In this document: positions 33,430 to 42,535 of the stretch, in pieces
How positions within the stretch are numbered: the stretch's first letter is position 1
Layout of the letters: every line of letters begins with the position of its first letter
Source: JBHENN01 sp046262015
GTDB taxonomy: Bacteria > Actinomycetota > CADDZG01 > WHSQ01
DNA length: 64,000 bases
Assembly: GCA_046262015.1 (NCBI GenBank)
Contig: JBHENN010000097.1
Coordinates: forward strand, 7,280-71,279
Reading direction: 5' to 3'
The notes under the pieces: generated by a model
What the model saw: the letters and a program-made list of their open reading frames with translations, nothing else
What the model was told of the DNA's origin: nothing
Databases searched by the model: none
Translations under genes and position numbers: made by a program

Positions 33430-34682
33430 CGGAGGCCCGAACCCAACCCGCTGCTCCGGCGCGCGCCGAGCACGTCGACCGGCGCTTCGTGCTCCTCGCC
33501 GTGGTGGTCGCCTTCGCCGCTACCCGGGCGCTCCTGTTCGCCGGCGCGCACGGCGAGGTGAGCTTCCGCAACAGCTACGACGTCGAGATCTACGCGGGCT
33601 GGGGGAGCGAGGTCGTCGACCGCGGGCGCACCCCGTACTCGGAGGTGGCCATCGAATACCCCCCGGGGATGCTGCCGTTCGTGGCCGCCCCCGCGTTGGG
33701 CGAGGACGCCGCGTCCTACCGAGACCGCTTCATCGTGATGATGGTGCTGGTCGACGTGCTCGCCTTCATCGGCCTCGTCTCGACCTCGTTGCGCTGGGGC
33801 TCGCTCCTGGGACCGGCGCTATGGGTGGCCGGGACCCTCCTGCTGGGGCCGGTGATCTACCTGCGGCTCGACCTCGTCCCGGCAGCGCTGACCGTCTGGG
33901 CGGTCGAACGCGCCGCGGCCGGGGGTTGGGCCGGGACGGGAGTCGCACTGGGCGCGGGGCTGATGGCGAAGGTCTATCCGATCGTGCTCCTTCCGGCCGC
34001 GCTCGCGGCCTCGGCGCGCCGGGCGCGCACCGCGCTCGGCGCCGCGACCGCGACGGTCCTCTTCTCGCTGCCCTTCGCCGGGTCGGCGGCAGAGCTGTGG
34101 CGCAGCGTGCTGGGCTACCACTCGGCGCGCGGGATCCACGCGGAGAGCTCCTGGGGGATCGGGCTCGCCATCGCGCGCTACCTCGGCTATCCGAGCGTCC
34201 CCAGCTACTCCTACGGCGCGATGCACGTGGAGTCGACGGTCTCGTCCGCGCTCAAGGGTCCCGCTATGGCCGTCTCGATGGTGGTCCTGGTGGGAGCATC
34301 CGCCTGGGTGCTACGGCAACTTCGCCCGGGCGACGCGACCCTGATGCCGGTGGCGGCGTTCGGGACGCTCGCTCTGGTCATGGCGGCCGGGACGGTGTTC
34401 TCGCCCCAGTTCGTCGTGTGGCTGGTCGCGTTGGGGGCCGCGGGCCTGTGCAGCGGCGCCAACCTGCGGCGCGCCGGATGGTGGCTCGGCGCGGTGCTGG
34501 CGATCGCGGCTCTCACGCAGCTGCTGTTCCCCTACCTGATCGGGCGCTTCCTCGAGGGCGATCCGGCCGCGGTCTCGGTCGCCCTCGCCCGCAACCTGCT
34601 GGTGGCGATCGCCGGGGTGGGGGCGCTGGCGAGCCTGCGGCCCACGCCCGCCGGCACGGCCGGTCCGGGGGGGGAGGGCTAG
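33426..34682 (+). CDS. GT87-like (DUF2029) polyprenyl-dependent mannosyltransferase
   Basis: About 418 residues, around ten hydrophobic helices, with the luminal-loop signature of GT-C enzymes near the N-terminus: NSYDVEIYAGWGSEVVDRG and PYSEVAIEYPPGMLPF. The family uses polyprenyl-phosphate sugars outside the membrane; the sugar and acceptor here are unknown. No ATG, GTG or TTG lies between the toxin stop and the first helix. CTG 33426, overlapping the toxin TGA (CTGA), is the best start; the GTG inside helix 1 would truncate it. Confidence 0.75.
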   Translation: MTEARTQPAAPARAEHVDRRFVLLAVVVAFAATRALLFAGAHGEVSFRNSYDVEIYAGWGSEVVDRGRTPYSEVAIEYPPGMLPFVAAPALGEDAASYRDRFIVMMVLVDVLAFIGLVSTSLRWGSLLGPALWVAGTLLLGPVIYLRLDLVPAALTVWAVERAAAGGWAGTGVALGAGLMAKVYPIVLLPAALAASARRARTALGAATATVLFSLPFAGSAAELWRSVLGYHSARGIHAESSWGIGLAIARYLGYPSVPSYSYGAMHVESTVSSALKGPAMAVSMVVLVGASAWVLRQLRPGDATLMPVAAFGTLALVMAAGTVFSPQFVVWLVALGAAGLCSGANLRRAGWWLGAVLAIAALTQLLFPYLIGRFLEGDPAAVSVALARNLLVAIAGVGALASLRPTPAGTAGPGGEG

Positions 34683-34750
34683 GCCCGGGCGGCGTCGTCC
34701 GCCCACCCGTGGTGCAGGGGCGGAGGCGTCGAAGTCTAAAGTTATTCCCT

Positions 34751-35740
34751 ATGGCATCCCCCCGGAGGTCGGTGCTCGCCGCCCTCGTCGCGCTCGTCGC
34801 GGTCCTCCTCGGATCGATCCCGTCGGGCGCCCAGGTCGCCGACGTCGGCGCGGCCCAAACCCAGATATGCGACAACCCGGCGCGGACCGTGTCGCTCTTC
34901 GCCACGAGGATCGGTCCCCGCAAGGTCGGCTACGGGCTCACCCCCGGCAACCCCACCGTTCCGGGCCCCACGATCGAGATGACCGAGGGCGAATGCATCG
35001 CCATCAACCTCGTCAACGACAGCAACATCCGGGTGGGGATCCATGCCCACGGGGTGGAATACACGGTGTTCAGCGACGGCACGCCGGTGAACGCGTCGTG
35101 CGTCCCACCGGGGCGGTCCCGTACCTATCTGTTCTCGAGCCACCTCCCCGTCGTGCGGACCGACGGGACTATCGACCCCGGCAACGCCGGCTACTGGCAC
35201 TACCACGACCACTGCGCCGGCACTCCGCACGGCACGCTCGGCCTCAAGAGGGGGCTCTTCGGCGCGCTGATCGTCCGCCGGCCCGGAGACCCCGTCCCCG
35301 ACCGCCCTCCGTTCGTGGTCGTGATGGGCCCGGGCCAGAAGATCAACCTGCAGAAGGCTCCCAACATCCGCATGTTCAAGGCGAACCAGGGCCAGCGAAT
35401 CGAGTTCGTGGTGATCGGCCACGGCGACGAGTTCCACACCTTCCATCTCCACGGCCACCGCTGGGCGAACACCCGCACCGGCTACATCACCGACCTGAAG
35501 GACACCGCGCGCCTGATCGACAACCGCACCGTCGGGCCCGCGGACTCCTTCGGCTTCCAGGTGGTCGCCGGCGAGCGGGTCGGGCCGGGCGCGTGGATGT
35601 TCCACTGCCACGTCCAGTTCCACTCGGACGGCGGCATGGTGAGCCTGCTACTCGTGCGCACCCCCGACGGTCGGGTGACGCCGCAAGAGAAGGCCGCGGT
35701 CCGGCGCTTCAAGAAACAAGAGGGTCACGGCGGTCACTGA
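34751..35740 (+). CDS. Secreted two-domain multicopper oxidase (small laccase-like)
   Basis: 329 residues. Signal peptide (about 1-30, VLAALVALVAVLLGSIPSGA). All four copper-ligand motifs are present: HAHG in IHAHGVEY, HYHDH in YWHYHDHC, HTFHLHGH, and the C-terminal HCHVQFHSDGGM, which supplies the type 1 Cys, His and axial Met. Two cupredoxin domains match small laccases that act as trimers. TAAAGT (34737-34742) lies eight bases before ATG 34751, suggesting a leaderless mRNA. Likely substrates are phenols or metals (Mn, Cu), unproven. Confidence 0.9.
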   Translation: MASPRRSVLAALVALVAVLLGSIPSGAQVADVGAAQTQICDNPARTVSLFATRIGPRKVGYGLTPGNPTVPGPTIEMTEGECIAINLVNDSNIRVGIHAHGVEYTVFSDGTPVNASCVPPGRSRTYLFSSHLPVVRTDGTIDPGNAGYWHYHDHCAGTPHGTLGLKRGLFGALIVRRPGDPVPDRPPFVVVMGPGQKINLQKAPNIRMFKANQGQRIEFVVIGHGDEFHTFHLHGHRWANTRTGYITDLKDTARLIDNRTVGPADSFGFQVVAGERVGPGAWMFHCHVQFHSDGGMVSLLLVRTPDGRVTPQEKAAVRRFKKQEGHGGH

Positions 35741-35741
35741 G

Positions 35742-37256
35742 GTGGGCCGCTCTCGCTCCGTGGGACCCGTGCGACGCGCCCTGCGCGTGCTCCCGGTCCT
35801 CGGACTGGTCGCTTCGGCGCTCGCGGGGACCACCTCCCCGGCGCGCGCCGCCACGGCTGCGGTCGCCATACGTGACAACTTCTTCTCACCCCGGGAGGTA
35901 CGGATCGATCCGGGCGACCGGGTCGTCTGGACCAACGAGACCACTAACGACCACACGGTCACGTCCGACGAACGCCTCTTCGACTCGAGGAGGCTCGAGC
36001 CGGGCGAGACCTTCGCGCGCACCTTCCGCAAGGAGGGCTACTACTTCTATCACTGCAAGCTGCACGGGGCGAAGGACCGGGTGGGGATGTGGGGAGTGGT
36101 GATCGTCGGAGATCCGCCGGTTCCGCCCGAGCTGCGGAAGCGGGGCAACGTCCGCCCGAAGATGGTGGTTCCGCGTGACTTCCCCACGATCCAGGCCGCG
36201 GTCGACCGCGCCAGCCCTCGCACCCGCATCCTGATCCGCCCCGGCGTCTACCGCGAGGACGTGGTAGTCACGACACGCGGCCTGATCCTGCAAGGGGTCG
36301 ACCGGTTCCGGACCGTGATCCACGGGGGGGACAAGAAGTACAACGGGATCCTCGTCGACGGTGCGAACAACGTGACGGTCAGGAACCTCACGGTGCGCAA
36401 CTACCTGACCAACGGCATCTTCTTCAACAACGTCACCGGCTACACGGTGAACCGCGTCGATGCGATCAAGGGGCGCACCTACGGGATCTACGCATTCGAC
36501 TCCTACGACGGCGTCATCAAGAACTCGTTCGCATGGGGCAGCGGGGACGGTGGGATCTACGTCGGCCAGTGCTTCGGGTGCGGGGCGGTGATCGAGAACG
36601 TGACCTCCCAATACAGCTACCTCGGCTACTCGGGCACGAATGCCACGGGCGTCACCATCCGCGACTCGGTGTTCAAGCACAACGGCGCCGGCATCGTCCC
36701 CAACACGCTTCCGACCGAGGACCTCGGACCCGGGCGCGGCACCTTCATCTACAACAACCTCGTCGTGAAGAACAACTACGAGACCGTCCCGGCGGCCGGG
36801 TTCTCCGAGGACGCCGGCATCCCCTTCGGGACGGGGGTCTGGCTGGCCGGTGTGTCCAACAACGTCGTCCGCGACAACGACATCAGGAACCACAAGCGCT
36901 ATGGGGTGCTCGTCTCCCAGAGCCTCGACGAGAGCCTGCCGATGAACAACACCGTGGTCGGCAACCGGGTCCGCAACTCAGATTCGGACGGGAACGGCTA
37001 CGGCTACGACCTCGCGTGGGACGGGACCGGCGCGAACAACTGCTTCACCCGCAACAAGGTCCGCGGCCCCACCGGACCACCCCGTATCCAGCTGCTGTTC
37101 GCGTGCGCCAATCGACCGTTCGTCGGCGCACCGTTCCCACCGGTGCAAGCCGACCTCGCGGTGTCGCTGACGGCCGTGGCGACGCGCCCCCAGAAGGAGC
37201 CGCCCGAGCCCAACCGCCCACGCTGCCAGCGAGGGCGCGCCGGGTGCTCGAGGTGA
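35742..37256 (+). CDS. Secreted cupredoxin plus right-handed beta-helix protein
   Basis: 504 residues. Signal peptide to about residue 37, then a plastocyanin-like domain (DNFFSPREVRIDPGDRVVWT; copper ligands His in NDHTVTSD, Cys and His in YYFYHCKLHGAKDRVGMWG), then from about residue 145 a parallel beta-helix (NosD/pectate-lyase-like: FPTIQAAVDRASPRTRILIR and repeated NNVTVRNLTV-type coils). It begins one base after the laccase stop, so the laccase and this blue-copper protein are probably made together and may exchange electrons; the beta-helix could bind polysaccharide. The fusion is unusual. Confidence 0.8.
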   Translation: MGRSRSVGPVRRALRVLPVLGLVASALAGTTSPARAATAAVAIRDNFFSPREVRIDPGDRVVWTNETTNDHTVTSDERLFDSRRLEPGETFARTFRKEGYYFYHCKLHGAKDRVGMWGVVIVGDPPVPPELRKRGNVRPKMVVPRDFPTIQAAVDRASPRTRILIRPGVYREDVVVTTRGLILQGVDRFRTVIHGGDKKYNGILVDGANNVTVRNLTVRNYLTNGIFFNNVTGYTVNRVDAIKGRTYGIYAFDSYDGVIKNSFAWGSGDGGIYVGQCFGCGAVIENVTSQYSYLGYSGTNATGVTIRDSVFKHNGAGIVPNTLPTEDLGPGRGTFIYNNLVVKNNYETVPAAGFSEDAGIPFGTGVWLAGVSNNVVRDNDIRNHKRYGVLVSQSLDESLPMNNTVVGNRVRNSDSDGNGYGYDLAWDGTGANNCFTRNKVRGPTGPPRIQLLFACANRPFVGAPFPPVQADLAVSLTAVATRPQKEPPEPNRPRCQRGRAGCSR

Positions 37257-39010
37257 GGACGCCGGCGAGGCGCGTCCTCGCCGGTGGGGGAGCGGGGCTG
37301 GCGCTGCTAGCGGCTGCGGCGTGGCCGTCTCCGCAAGCGCCGCCCGCGCGTGCGGCCACGGCGGCCGCCCAGGGGCCAACGACGCTCGACCGCACGATCG
37401 TCGCGAAAGGCGAGCGGGACCTCGCGTACGGCGGGGGGGAGCCGCGTATCACGCGCCATCTCGACTGGCCCCACGGACGCGGCGGAGGCCGGGCGCTCGC
37501 CGGCTTCAAGCACCTCAGCGACGTCCACGTGATCGACGAGGAGTCCCCGGCGAGGGTCGAATGGATGGACGCATGCACCGTGCCGGAACTGGGGACCCAG
37601 GACGAGGCGGACAAGGGCGTTACGGGCGCGTACCGCGTTCACGAGTCGCTCTCGACCCAGGTGGGCGACGCCATGCTTCGGCGCCTGGCGGCCATCACCC
37701 GCGGGCCCGCCACGAACGTCCCGCTGAGCTTCGCTATCTCGACCGGGGACAACGCCGATAACAATCAGGTCAACGAGACCCGCTGGTTCGTCGACCTGCT
37801 CGACGGGGAGGTGGTCGACCCGAACTCGGGTGCGAGGAGCTACGACGGCTACACGCGCGAGCAGTTCGCGGACGCGCTCGATCTCGAGACCCTCGAGCTC
37901 GCCCAGCAGCCGTTCGACGCGATCGGAACCAAGATCCCGTGGTACGCGGTCCTCGGCAACCACGACGGCCTCGCCCAGGGCAACGCGCCCGGCTTCCCGT
38001 TCGAGAGCATCGCCGTCGGCGGCCGCAAGGTCTTCATCGCGATCGAGGGTTACTCGAACTGCCCCGACGGGCCCGACGACCTCCAGGGCCTCCAGGACAT
38101 CGTGACCGCCGCCCTGAGCAACTCGTCGCGCGAGGTGCCGGCCGATCCCGCGCGTCACTTCATGACCCACGATGAGCTCGTGGAGCAATATTTCGACACG
38201 ACCGGTAAGCCCGTCGGCCACGGCCTCGCGCGGGCGCCCCAGGACCCGATGTTCGGGTCGCGCGCCGGGTACTACAGCTTCCCGATCGCCCCGAAGATCC
38301 GCGGGATCAGCCTGGATACGATCGCCTACGCCGGGGGCGACGACGGTCACATACCCGATCCTCAGTTCCGCTGGCTGGAGGAGGAGCTGCTGAAGTGGTC
38401 GCGAGTGTACCTCGACCCGACGGGCGCGCACGCCCGCAACCCGGGCGGGAAGGACCGCATGATCGTGCTGTTCTCACACCACTCCTCGCCGAAGCTGGCG
38501 AATCCCGGGGTCGACCCGGCGGGTGCGCCCTACCACTGCTTCCGGCGGACCGACCAGCCCGAGTGCGCGGACGGCGAGGGTCTGGACGGCCTGCTGAAGC
38601 GCTTCCCCAACGTGATCGCATGGGTCAACGGCCACGAGCACAACAACGCCGTCCGCCGCTTCCCCGCGGCCGCGGGCCAAGACCCCGACCGAGGCTACTG
38701 GGAGCTGAACACCGCGGCGCACATCGACTGGCCCCAGCAGGCCCGGCTGATCGAGATCGCGTGGAAGCCGGGACGAGGGCGACGCGCGGACACGGTCTTC
38801 ATCTACGGGACGGTGGTCGACCACGCCGCGGCGCCCGATCCGGATCGTGCACGGCAATCACCGATCGCATATCTCGCCTCGCTCTCACGCGTCGAGGCCT
38901 ACTACGACGCGTGCGTGCGGACGGCCCAGGCCAAGTGCATCGCGAGCGGAAGACCGAAGGACAGGAACGTGAAGCTCGTGCAGAAAGCGCCTTTCGACCT
39001 CGGGCGCTGA
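37253..39010 (+). CDS. Secreted metallophosphoesterase (TIGR03767-like)
   Basis: 585 residues from GTG 37253 (GTGA overlap with the upstream stop). The N-terminus PARRVLAGGGAGLALLAA looks like a Tat- or Sec-type signal. Calcineurin-like metal motifs: FKHLSDVHVIDEESP (DxH), STGDNADNN (GDxxD), VLGNHDG (GNHD), LFSHHSSPKL and WVNGHEHNN (GHxH). It belongs to the actinobacterial secreted metallophosphoesterase group; substrate unknown. The overlap with the blue-copper gene suggests one operon of three exported proteins. Confidence 0.82.
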   Translation: MRTPARRVLAGGGAGLALLAAAAWPSPQAPPARAATAAAQGPTTLDRTIVAKGERDLAYGGGEPRITRHLDWPHGRGGGRALAGFKHLSDVHVIDEESPARVEWMDACTVPELGTQDEADKGVTGAYRVHESLSTQVGDAMLRRLAAITRGPATNVPLSFAISTGDNADNNQVNETRWFVDLLDGEVVDPNSGARSYDGYTREQFADALDLETLELAQQPFDAIGTKIPWYAVLGNHDGLAQGNAPGFPFESIAVGGRKVFIAIEGYSNCPDGPDDLQGLQDIVTAALSNSSREVPADPARHFMTHDELVEQYFDTTGKPVGHGLARAPQDPMFGSRAGYYSFPIAPKIRGISLDTIAYAGGDDGHIPDPQFRWLEEELLKWSRVYLDPTGAHARNPGGKDRMIVLFSHHSSPKLANPGVDPAGAPYHCFRRTDQPECADGEGLDGLLKRFPNVIAWVNGHEHNNAVRRFPAAAGQDPDRGYWELNTAAHIDWPQQARLIEIAWKPGRGRRADTVFIYGTVVDHAAAPDPDRARQSPIAYLASLSRVEAYYDACVRTAQAKCIASGRPKDRNVKLVQKAPFDLGR

Positions 39011-39072
39011 CCCCGTCGCCGGGCGATGACGCGCTCTCATGCGCGGCTGCGCCCGTATAGTCGATGAGAGAC

Positions 39073-40095
39073 ATGGCCACCTCCCCGGCCGTCGCCACAC
39101 CGATCGCGACCCGGCGCGCGCCCGTGCTCGTCGGCGCGGCGGTGGTGGCCGCGCTCGTCGCTGCCCGTCTCCTCGACCTCGGCGAAACCGCGGTCGCTCC
39201 GATGTTCGTCATCATCTTCACCGCGATCTTCACCGAGGCACTGCCGTTCGTCCTCCTCGGCGCGATCGCCGCCGCGGCGATCGAGGTCTACGTCTCCGAC
39301 ACCGCGTTCGCGCGCGTCGCACGCCTGCCGGTTGCGCTCCAGCTCCCCGCGGCGGCTCTGGGGGGATTCGCCTTCCCCGTCTGTGAATGCGGGTCGGTGC
39401 CGGTGGCGCGCCGGCTGATCCGCCGCGGCATCCATCCCTCTGCGGGGCTCGCGTTCATGCTCGCGTCGCCGATCTTCAATCCGATCGTCCTGGCATCGAC
39501 CTACATCGCGTACCAACAGCGACTGCTCGGCATGCAGATGGTTGTGGCCCGAGCGGCGCTGGGATTCGGTGTCGCGCTGGTCGTCGCGTGGGCGTTGGGA
39601 TCCGATGGAGCCAAGGAGCTGCTGCGATCGCGTCCCGACGATGTCGTCGAGCCCGCGTCCGGCGAAACGGACGGTACCTCGCGCTCCCGGGGGAGGGACT
39701 TCGTCGGGCATCTGACCGCCGACCTCTTCTTCATGGGCAGGTTCCTCTTGCTCGGGGCCGCGATCTCGGCCGCGCTGCAGACCGCGCTCCCGCAGAGCCT
39801 CATCGCGGGTATCGCACGCACGCCGCTCGTCGCCGGCCTGGCGCTGATGGCGGTGGCGTACGTCTCGTCGCTGTGCTCCGAAGCCGACGCGTTCGTGGCC
39901 GTCTCGTTCAGCCAGTTCCCGTTGAGCTCGCAGCTCGCCTTCCTCGTGTTCGGGCCCATCCTCGACCTCAAGCTGACACTGCTGTACGGCGCGACCTTCC
40001 GCCGGAGGTTCGCGCTGCGGCTGGCACTGACCGCGGTGCCGGTGGTGCTTGCCGGCACGCTCTGGTTCGAAGTCTTGATCGGAGCCCCCGCGTGA
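39073..40095 (+). CDS. Permease of the YraQ/DUF318 family
   Basis: About 340 residues, around eight helices. Characteristic segments: FPVCECGSVPVARRLIRRGI, then FMLASPIFNPIVLASTYI and VSSLCSEADAFVAVSF. The Cys-containing motifs suggest metal or thiol chemistry; transport substrate is unknown. TATAGT (39056-39061) is a likely -10; because it ends two bases before ATG 39064, the in-frame ATG 39073 is the more probable start. It overlaps the next gene by four bases, its usual partner. Confidence 0.85.
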   Translation: MATSPAVATPIATRRAPVLVGAAVVAALVAARLLDLGETAVAPMFVIIFTAIFTEALPFVLLGAIAAAAIEVYVSDTAFARVARLPVALQLPAAALGGFAFPVCECGSVPVARRLIRRGIHPSAGLAFMLASPIFNPIVLASTYIAYQQRLLGMQMVVARAALGFGVALVVAWALGSDGAKELLRSRPDDVVEPASGETDGTSRSRGRDFVGHLTADLFFMGRFLLLGAAISAALQTALPQSLIAGIARTPLVAGLALMAVAYVSSLCSEADAFVAVSFSQFPLSSQLAFLVFGPILDLKLTLLYGATFRRRFALRLALTAVPVVLAGTLWFEVLIGAPA

Positions 40096-40799
40096 CCAGG
40101 CAGCGCCTCCACCTCGTCGTGGTAGCAGCCTGGGCCGTGTTCTTCGTGTGGTTGATCGCCACCGGAGAGATCGTGCGCTACATCGGCCCCCGAACGAAGT
40201 GGGTCGTGTGGTTCGGAGCCGCCGCACTGATCGCCACGGGGATCGCACTCGCCGTGGTGGCGCGCCGCCCGGATCCTCGGCGCGCCGCGCCGCTTGGGGT
40301 GGGGGAGACGATCGGCATACTGGCCCTGCTGCTTCCGATCGTCGCGGTCGTCGTGGTGCCCCAACCGAACCTGGGGGCCCTGGGAGCTTCCCGCAAGCTG
40401 ATCGGAGGGCTGGCCGCGACCGGCGGGTTCGTCCCGGTACCGGATGGCGGAGCGGTCTCGTTCCAGGAGATCAGCTTCGCCTCCCGGTCCCCGGGATACG
40501 CAGCGTCCCTCGGGGTGAGCGAGGGCGTCCCGGTCGACCTCACCGGGTTCGTGACGCACCCGGCCGGATCGCCGCCCGGGACGTTCGCGCTGACCCGTTT
40601 CGCGATCTTCTGCTGCGCCGCCGACGCGACCCCTTACTCGGTCGCGGTCGATCCCACGGGTGCCGCGGGGAACGATGACTTCCCCGACGACACCTGGCTC
40701 ACGGTGAAGGGAGCTCTCGCGCGCGTGGACGGCTCGTTCGTGCTGCTCGCCGACGACATCATCGCTGTCGACGAGCCCAAAGACCCGTACGTCTACTGA
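40092..40799 (+). CDS. TIGR03943/YcgQ-family partner of the YraQ permease
   Basis: 235 residues: two N-terminal helices (LHLVVVAAWAVFFVWLIATG and VVWFGAAALIATGIALAVV), a third helix, then an extracytoplasmic domain with FALTRFAIFCCAADATPYSV, the conserved CC motif of this family. The pair with the DUF318 permease is widespread and thought to form a transporter for an unknown, possibly metal-linked, substrate. GTG 40092 overlaps the permease stop. Confidence 0.85.
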   Translation: MTRQRLHLVVVAAWAVFFVWLIATGEIVRYIGPRTKWVVWFGAAALIATGIALAVVARRPDPRRAAPLGVGETIGILALLLPIVAVVVVPQPNLGALGASRKLIGGLAATGGFVPVPDGGAVSFQEISFASRSPGYAASLGVSEGVPVDLTGFVTHPAGSPPGTFALTRFAIFCCAADATPYSVAVDPTGAAGNDDFPDDTWLTVKGALARVDGSFVLLADDIIAVDEPKDPYVY

Positions 40800-40806
40800 G
40801 GTCCGG

Positions 40807-42276
40807 TTACGCCTCGATCCCGTGCCACGGCGCGGCCACCGCGGTGCGCGCCCCCGGCTCGCCCCCCAGGAAGAACATGCGTTGTTCGACATCGTTGCCG
40901 GGGTCGGCGTCGAGGAGGAGCCCGGTCGGGTTGGCATGGACCCGGATGTAGTACCAGCCGTTGGGCAGCCCGGTGACCTCGAGCGACTGACCCGGGATCC
41001 CCTGGTAGTAGGTGTCGCCCCAGCCCGGCTCGAGGTGCTCGCGCACCCACACCGAGCTCGAACCACCGCACTGGGTGTGGAGGCCGTCCTCGCTGTAGCC
41101 GGTCCAGGTCGCGCCTTTAAGGGTCAGGTCGACGGCGTCGGTCGGAACGATGCAGAACGCCTGCTTGCCGCTCCGCACGACCTCGGCGCTCTCCCGATCG
41201 ACCAGGGAGTACTGCGCGAACTGCTCGAAGTGCCAGTGGTGGTGACGGCGGCGGTCGTCGTACTCGAACGTGCCCGACGGCGCCCGCCCGACGACGTTGC
41301 CGTCAGGATCGTAGAAGTACTGGTACGCGTCCATCGTGTCGGTGCCCGAGCGCCGGAACCCTTCGACCACCAAGGGGCCGGGCCCGGCGTTCCAGACATT
41401 CGCCGCGAAGTCGACATAGTCGCGCTCGTTGCGGCTCGACGTCGCGAGCGACCAGGCAGGCAGGGCGGCGAGGTCGGGGAGCGCGCTCGGGTCCGGTGAT
41501 GTGGTGGTGGGCACACCTTCGGTGGGTCCGGCGCCGTAGATGTCGGAGCCATCCCGGTGGTAGTAGACCTCCTTGCCCCGGTGGCCTCCCTTCTCGATCG
41601 TGACCTTCAGGGTGACCAGGCGGTCGGCCTCGGCGATCGCGAACAGGTCGGCGTAGGTGCGGGTGATGGCCACCGTCGTGGTGTAGGTCCCTGCGGGGAC
41701 GCGCATCGTGGCCGACCCGCCTTCGTAGTCGCCGCCGCCCAGAGCCGGGACCGCCCAGTGATCCTCGATGCCCCAGACCATCCCGCGCAGGAAGGGGAAC
41801 CCGGTAGCGCAGAAGTAGGGATAGCGAACCACGTCCGATCCCTGGTCGCTGAGCCGCTGGCGTTCGTAGCTGTTGGGACAGAGGGTGAAGCGCCGGCGCG
41901 CCACCTTCTCGCCGTCCGCGTCCCGGAAGGTCACTACCAGGGCCCTCCTCAGGCCGGAGAAGCCGTCGAGCAGCTCGGCCGGGAGCGTGCGGATCACATC
42001 ACCGGTGGCGGCGTCGACCTGGGCCGCCTGGATCGGCTCGCCGAAGCTGGACCGACCCACCCGGATCTCGAAGTCACCCCCGACGGGCGTCATCAGGACC
42101 CCGAGGTCGAGGTAGACACGCCGGTCGTAGCGCTGCAGAGTGACCTCGCCCTTACTCGTCAGCAGGCGCAGCGACGGGGTCTCTGCGCTGCGGGCCGGAA
42201 GCGCTCCCGCCAGCGACGCCCCCACGACGGCAACGATGGCTCCGATGCTCACGCGACGCCGGTTGCTCGGTTTCAC
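40807..42276 (-). CDS. Secreted lysyl-oxidase-like copper amine oxidase
   Basis: 489 residues from the reverse-strand GTG at 42276. Signal peptide SIGAIVAVVGASLAGALPAR. The C-terminal half carries the lysyl oxidase copper signature HHHWHFEQFAQYSLVD and the family segments LLLDADPGNDVEQRMFFL and YYIRVHANPTG. Bacterial members oxidise primary amines; the Lys and Tyr forming the quinone cofactor cannot be assigned by eye. It is convergent with the permease pair (7-bp gap) and divergent from the FG-GAP gene. A second copper enzyme near the laccase suggests a shared oxidative surface chemistry. Confidence 0.8.
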   Translation of the reverse strand: MKPSNRRRVSIGAIVAVVGASLAGALPARSAETPSLRLLTSKGEVTLQRYDRRVYLDLGVLMTPVGGDFEIRVGRSSFGEPIQAAQVDAATGDVIRTLPAELLDGFSGLRRALVVTFRDADGEKVARRRFTLCPNSYERQRLSDQGSDVVRYPYFCATGFPFLRGMVWGIEDHWAVPALGGGDYEGGSATMRVPAGTYTTTVAITRTYADLFAIAEADRLVTLKVTIEKGGHRGKEVYYHRDGSDIYGAGPTEGVPTTTSPDPSALPDLAALPAWSLATSSRNERDYVDFAANVWNAGPGPLVVEGFRRSGTDTMDAYQYFYDPDGNVVGRAPSGTFEYDDRRRHHHWHFEQFAQYSLVDRESAEVVRSGKQAFCIVPTDAVDLTLKGATWTGYSEDGLHTQCGGSSSVWVREHLEPGWGDTYYQGIPGQSLEVTGLPNGWYYIRVHANPTGLLLDADPGNDVEQRMFFLGGEPGARTAVAAPWHGIEA

Positions 42277-42535
42277 GGTCCACCCACTTTCCCTGGTCCA
42301 CGAGGTACGTACGTCCACAAGACGCCCGAGCGGCTCCGGAGGTTCCCCGCGCACAGGAACCCGCACCAACCCCGGGTTCGAGGTCGTCACCGTAGGTATC
42401 GTCCGGGGGGTGCCGTTCTTGAACGGGGCCGATAGTCTGGCCCGGATCCCATGCGCTTCCGGAGACGGCTGCAGACGGCCGCAGACCGCCGGACAGAGGG
42501 CGTGGGGCGAGCGCGCGACGAGAGAGCCGGGGGAT
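42277..42535. other. Divergent intergenic region, lysyl oxidase / FG-GAP genes
   Basis: 259 bp shared by two diverging genes for exported proteins. It should hold both promoters. No clear -35/-10 pair or palindromic operator was recognised. Confidence 0.4.
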
